The notes below the pieces were generated by a model. It was not told the origin of the DNA and did no database searches. It saw only the letters and a list, made by a program, of their open reading frames with translations. Of a stretch of 64,000 nt of DNA, positions 63,961-64,000 are shown one piece after another. A program made the translations under genes and the position numbers. Each line of letters starts with the position of its first letter. Position 1 is the stretch's first letter. Origin of the DNA: Hedera helix (lineage: Eukaryota > Streptophyta > Magnoliopsida > Apiales > Araliaceae); contig OX359273.1 of assembly GCA_947179155.2 (NCBI GenBank), forward strand, positions 37,803,023 to 37,867,022. The letters are read 5' to 3'.

Positions 63961-64000
63961 ATGGCTACCGATTTTGTTACTATAATCGGTTCTTCTTCTT
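63961..64000 (+). CDS. Start of copia gag (partial)
   Basis: The first 13 codons read MATDFVTIIGSSS and match the Gag start of the copy at 31900 except for Ser5 to Phe. The window ends here, so intactness is unknown. Confidence 0.85.
   Translation, partial: MATDFVTIIGSSS

Larger units (their letters stand above)
63232..64000 (+). mobile_element. Second copia element of the 26.8-32.5 kb family, cut by the right window edge
   Basis: A 5' LTR (63232-63913) followed by a leader and the gag start MATDFVTIIGSSS matches the copy at 26838-32510. The five bases before it are aatta. A matching aatta downstream of the window would confirm the insertion. Confidence 0.9.

Overview
The window is repeat-dominated, AT-rich nuclear DNA of a flowering plant, most likely a eudicot. 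The evidence is plant Ty1/copia and Ty3/gypsy-type LTR elements, iMet primer sites, a TTF-type hAT transposase, MULE-like elements with 9-10 bp target duplications, an ankyrin-repeat fragment and a berberine-bridge-enzyme-like (BBE-like) flavoprotein gene. The species cannot be named from this sequence. Only one host gene looks intact: the BBE-like oxidase on the minus strand at 19031-20623.

Left part (1-18 kb). A gypsy-like LTR in reverse orientation runs off the left edge (to 2432). A copia-type solo LTR (5922-10121, TSD ttgtt) is split by a gypsy-like solo LTR (6034-8700, TSD ttcga). The two gypsy-like LTRs are copies of one another in opposite orientation, giving a large inverted repeat. 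From 11192 to 16893 lies a mosaic of LTR-retrotransposon sequence with gtaac on both sides and an extremely AT-rich repetitive core.

Middle (18-37 kb). The BBE-like gene and its 3' flank (about 18.05-20.3 kb, minus) have an inverted, 5'-truncated second copy at about 25.77-36.16 kb (plus). The copy is dead: it has several frameshifts, a full copia element (26838-32510, TSD gttat) inside its coding region, and further inserts (a 416-bp solo LTR and a TRIM-like fragment) in its 3' flank. Two MULE-like elements (21560-22556 and 23376-24761) lie between the copies. The second carries a trinucleotide array of about 370 bp.

Right part (37.9-60.4 kb). This is a four-level nest resolved by target-site duplications. 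An ankyrin-repeat exon is split by a hAT element (38072-60335). The hAT transposase is split by a large non-coding LTR element (39532-58487, TSD gaagt). The 5' LTR of that element is split by a second member of the same superfamily in the opposite orientation (41139-51441, TSD gaatc). Both LTR elements have 3-4 kb LTRs, a tRNA-iMet primer site and about 2 kb of non-coding internal sequence, so they are LARD-like (large retrotransposon derivatives). They share an unusual 103-bp tandem reiteration of the junction between polypurine tract and LTR.

Right edge. A second copia element of the family at 26.8-32.5 kb begins at 63232 and runs off the window with the first codons of its gag. In both copies the primer-binding position does not start with TGG. 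Instead it is a perfect 14-nt reverse complement of a segment within the LTR, which suggests fold-back priming. All coordinates, identities and repeat counts were read by eye; no alignment or database search was run.
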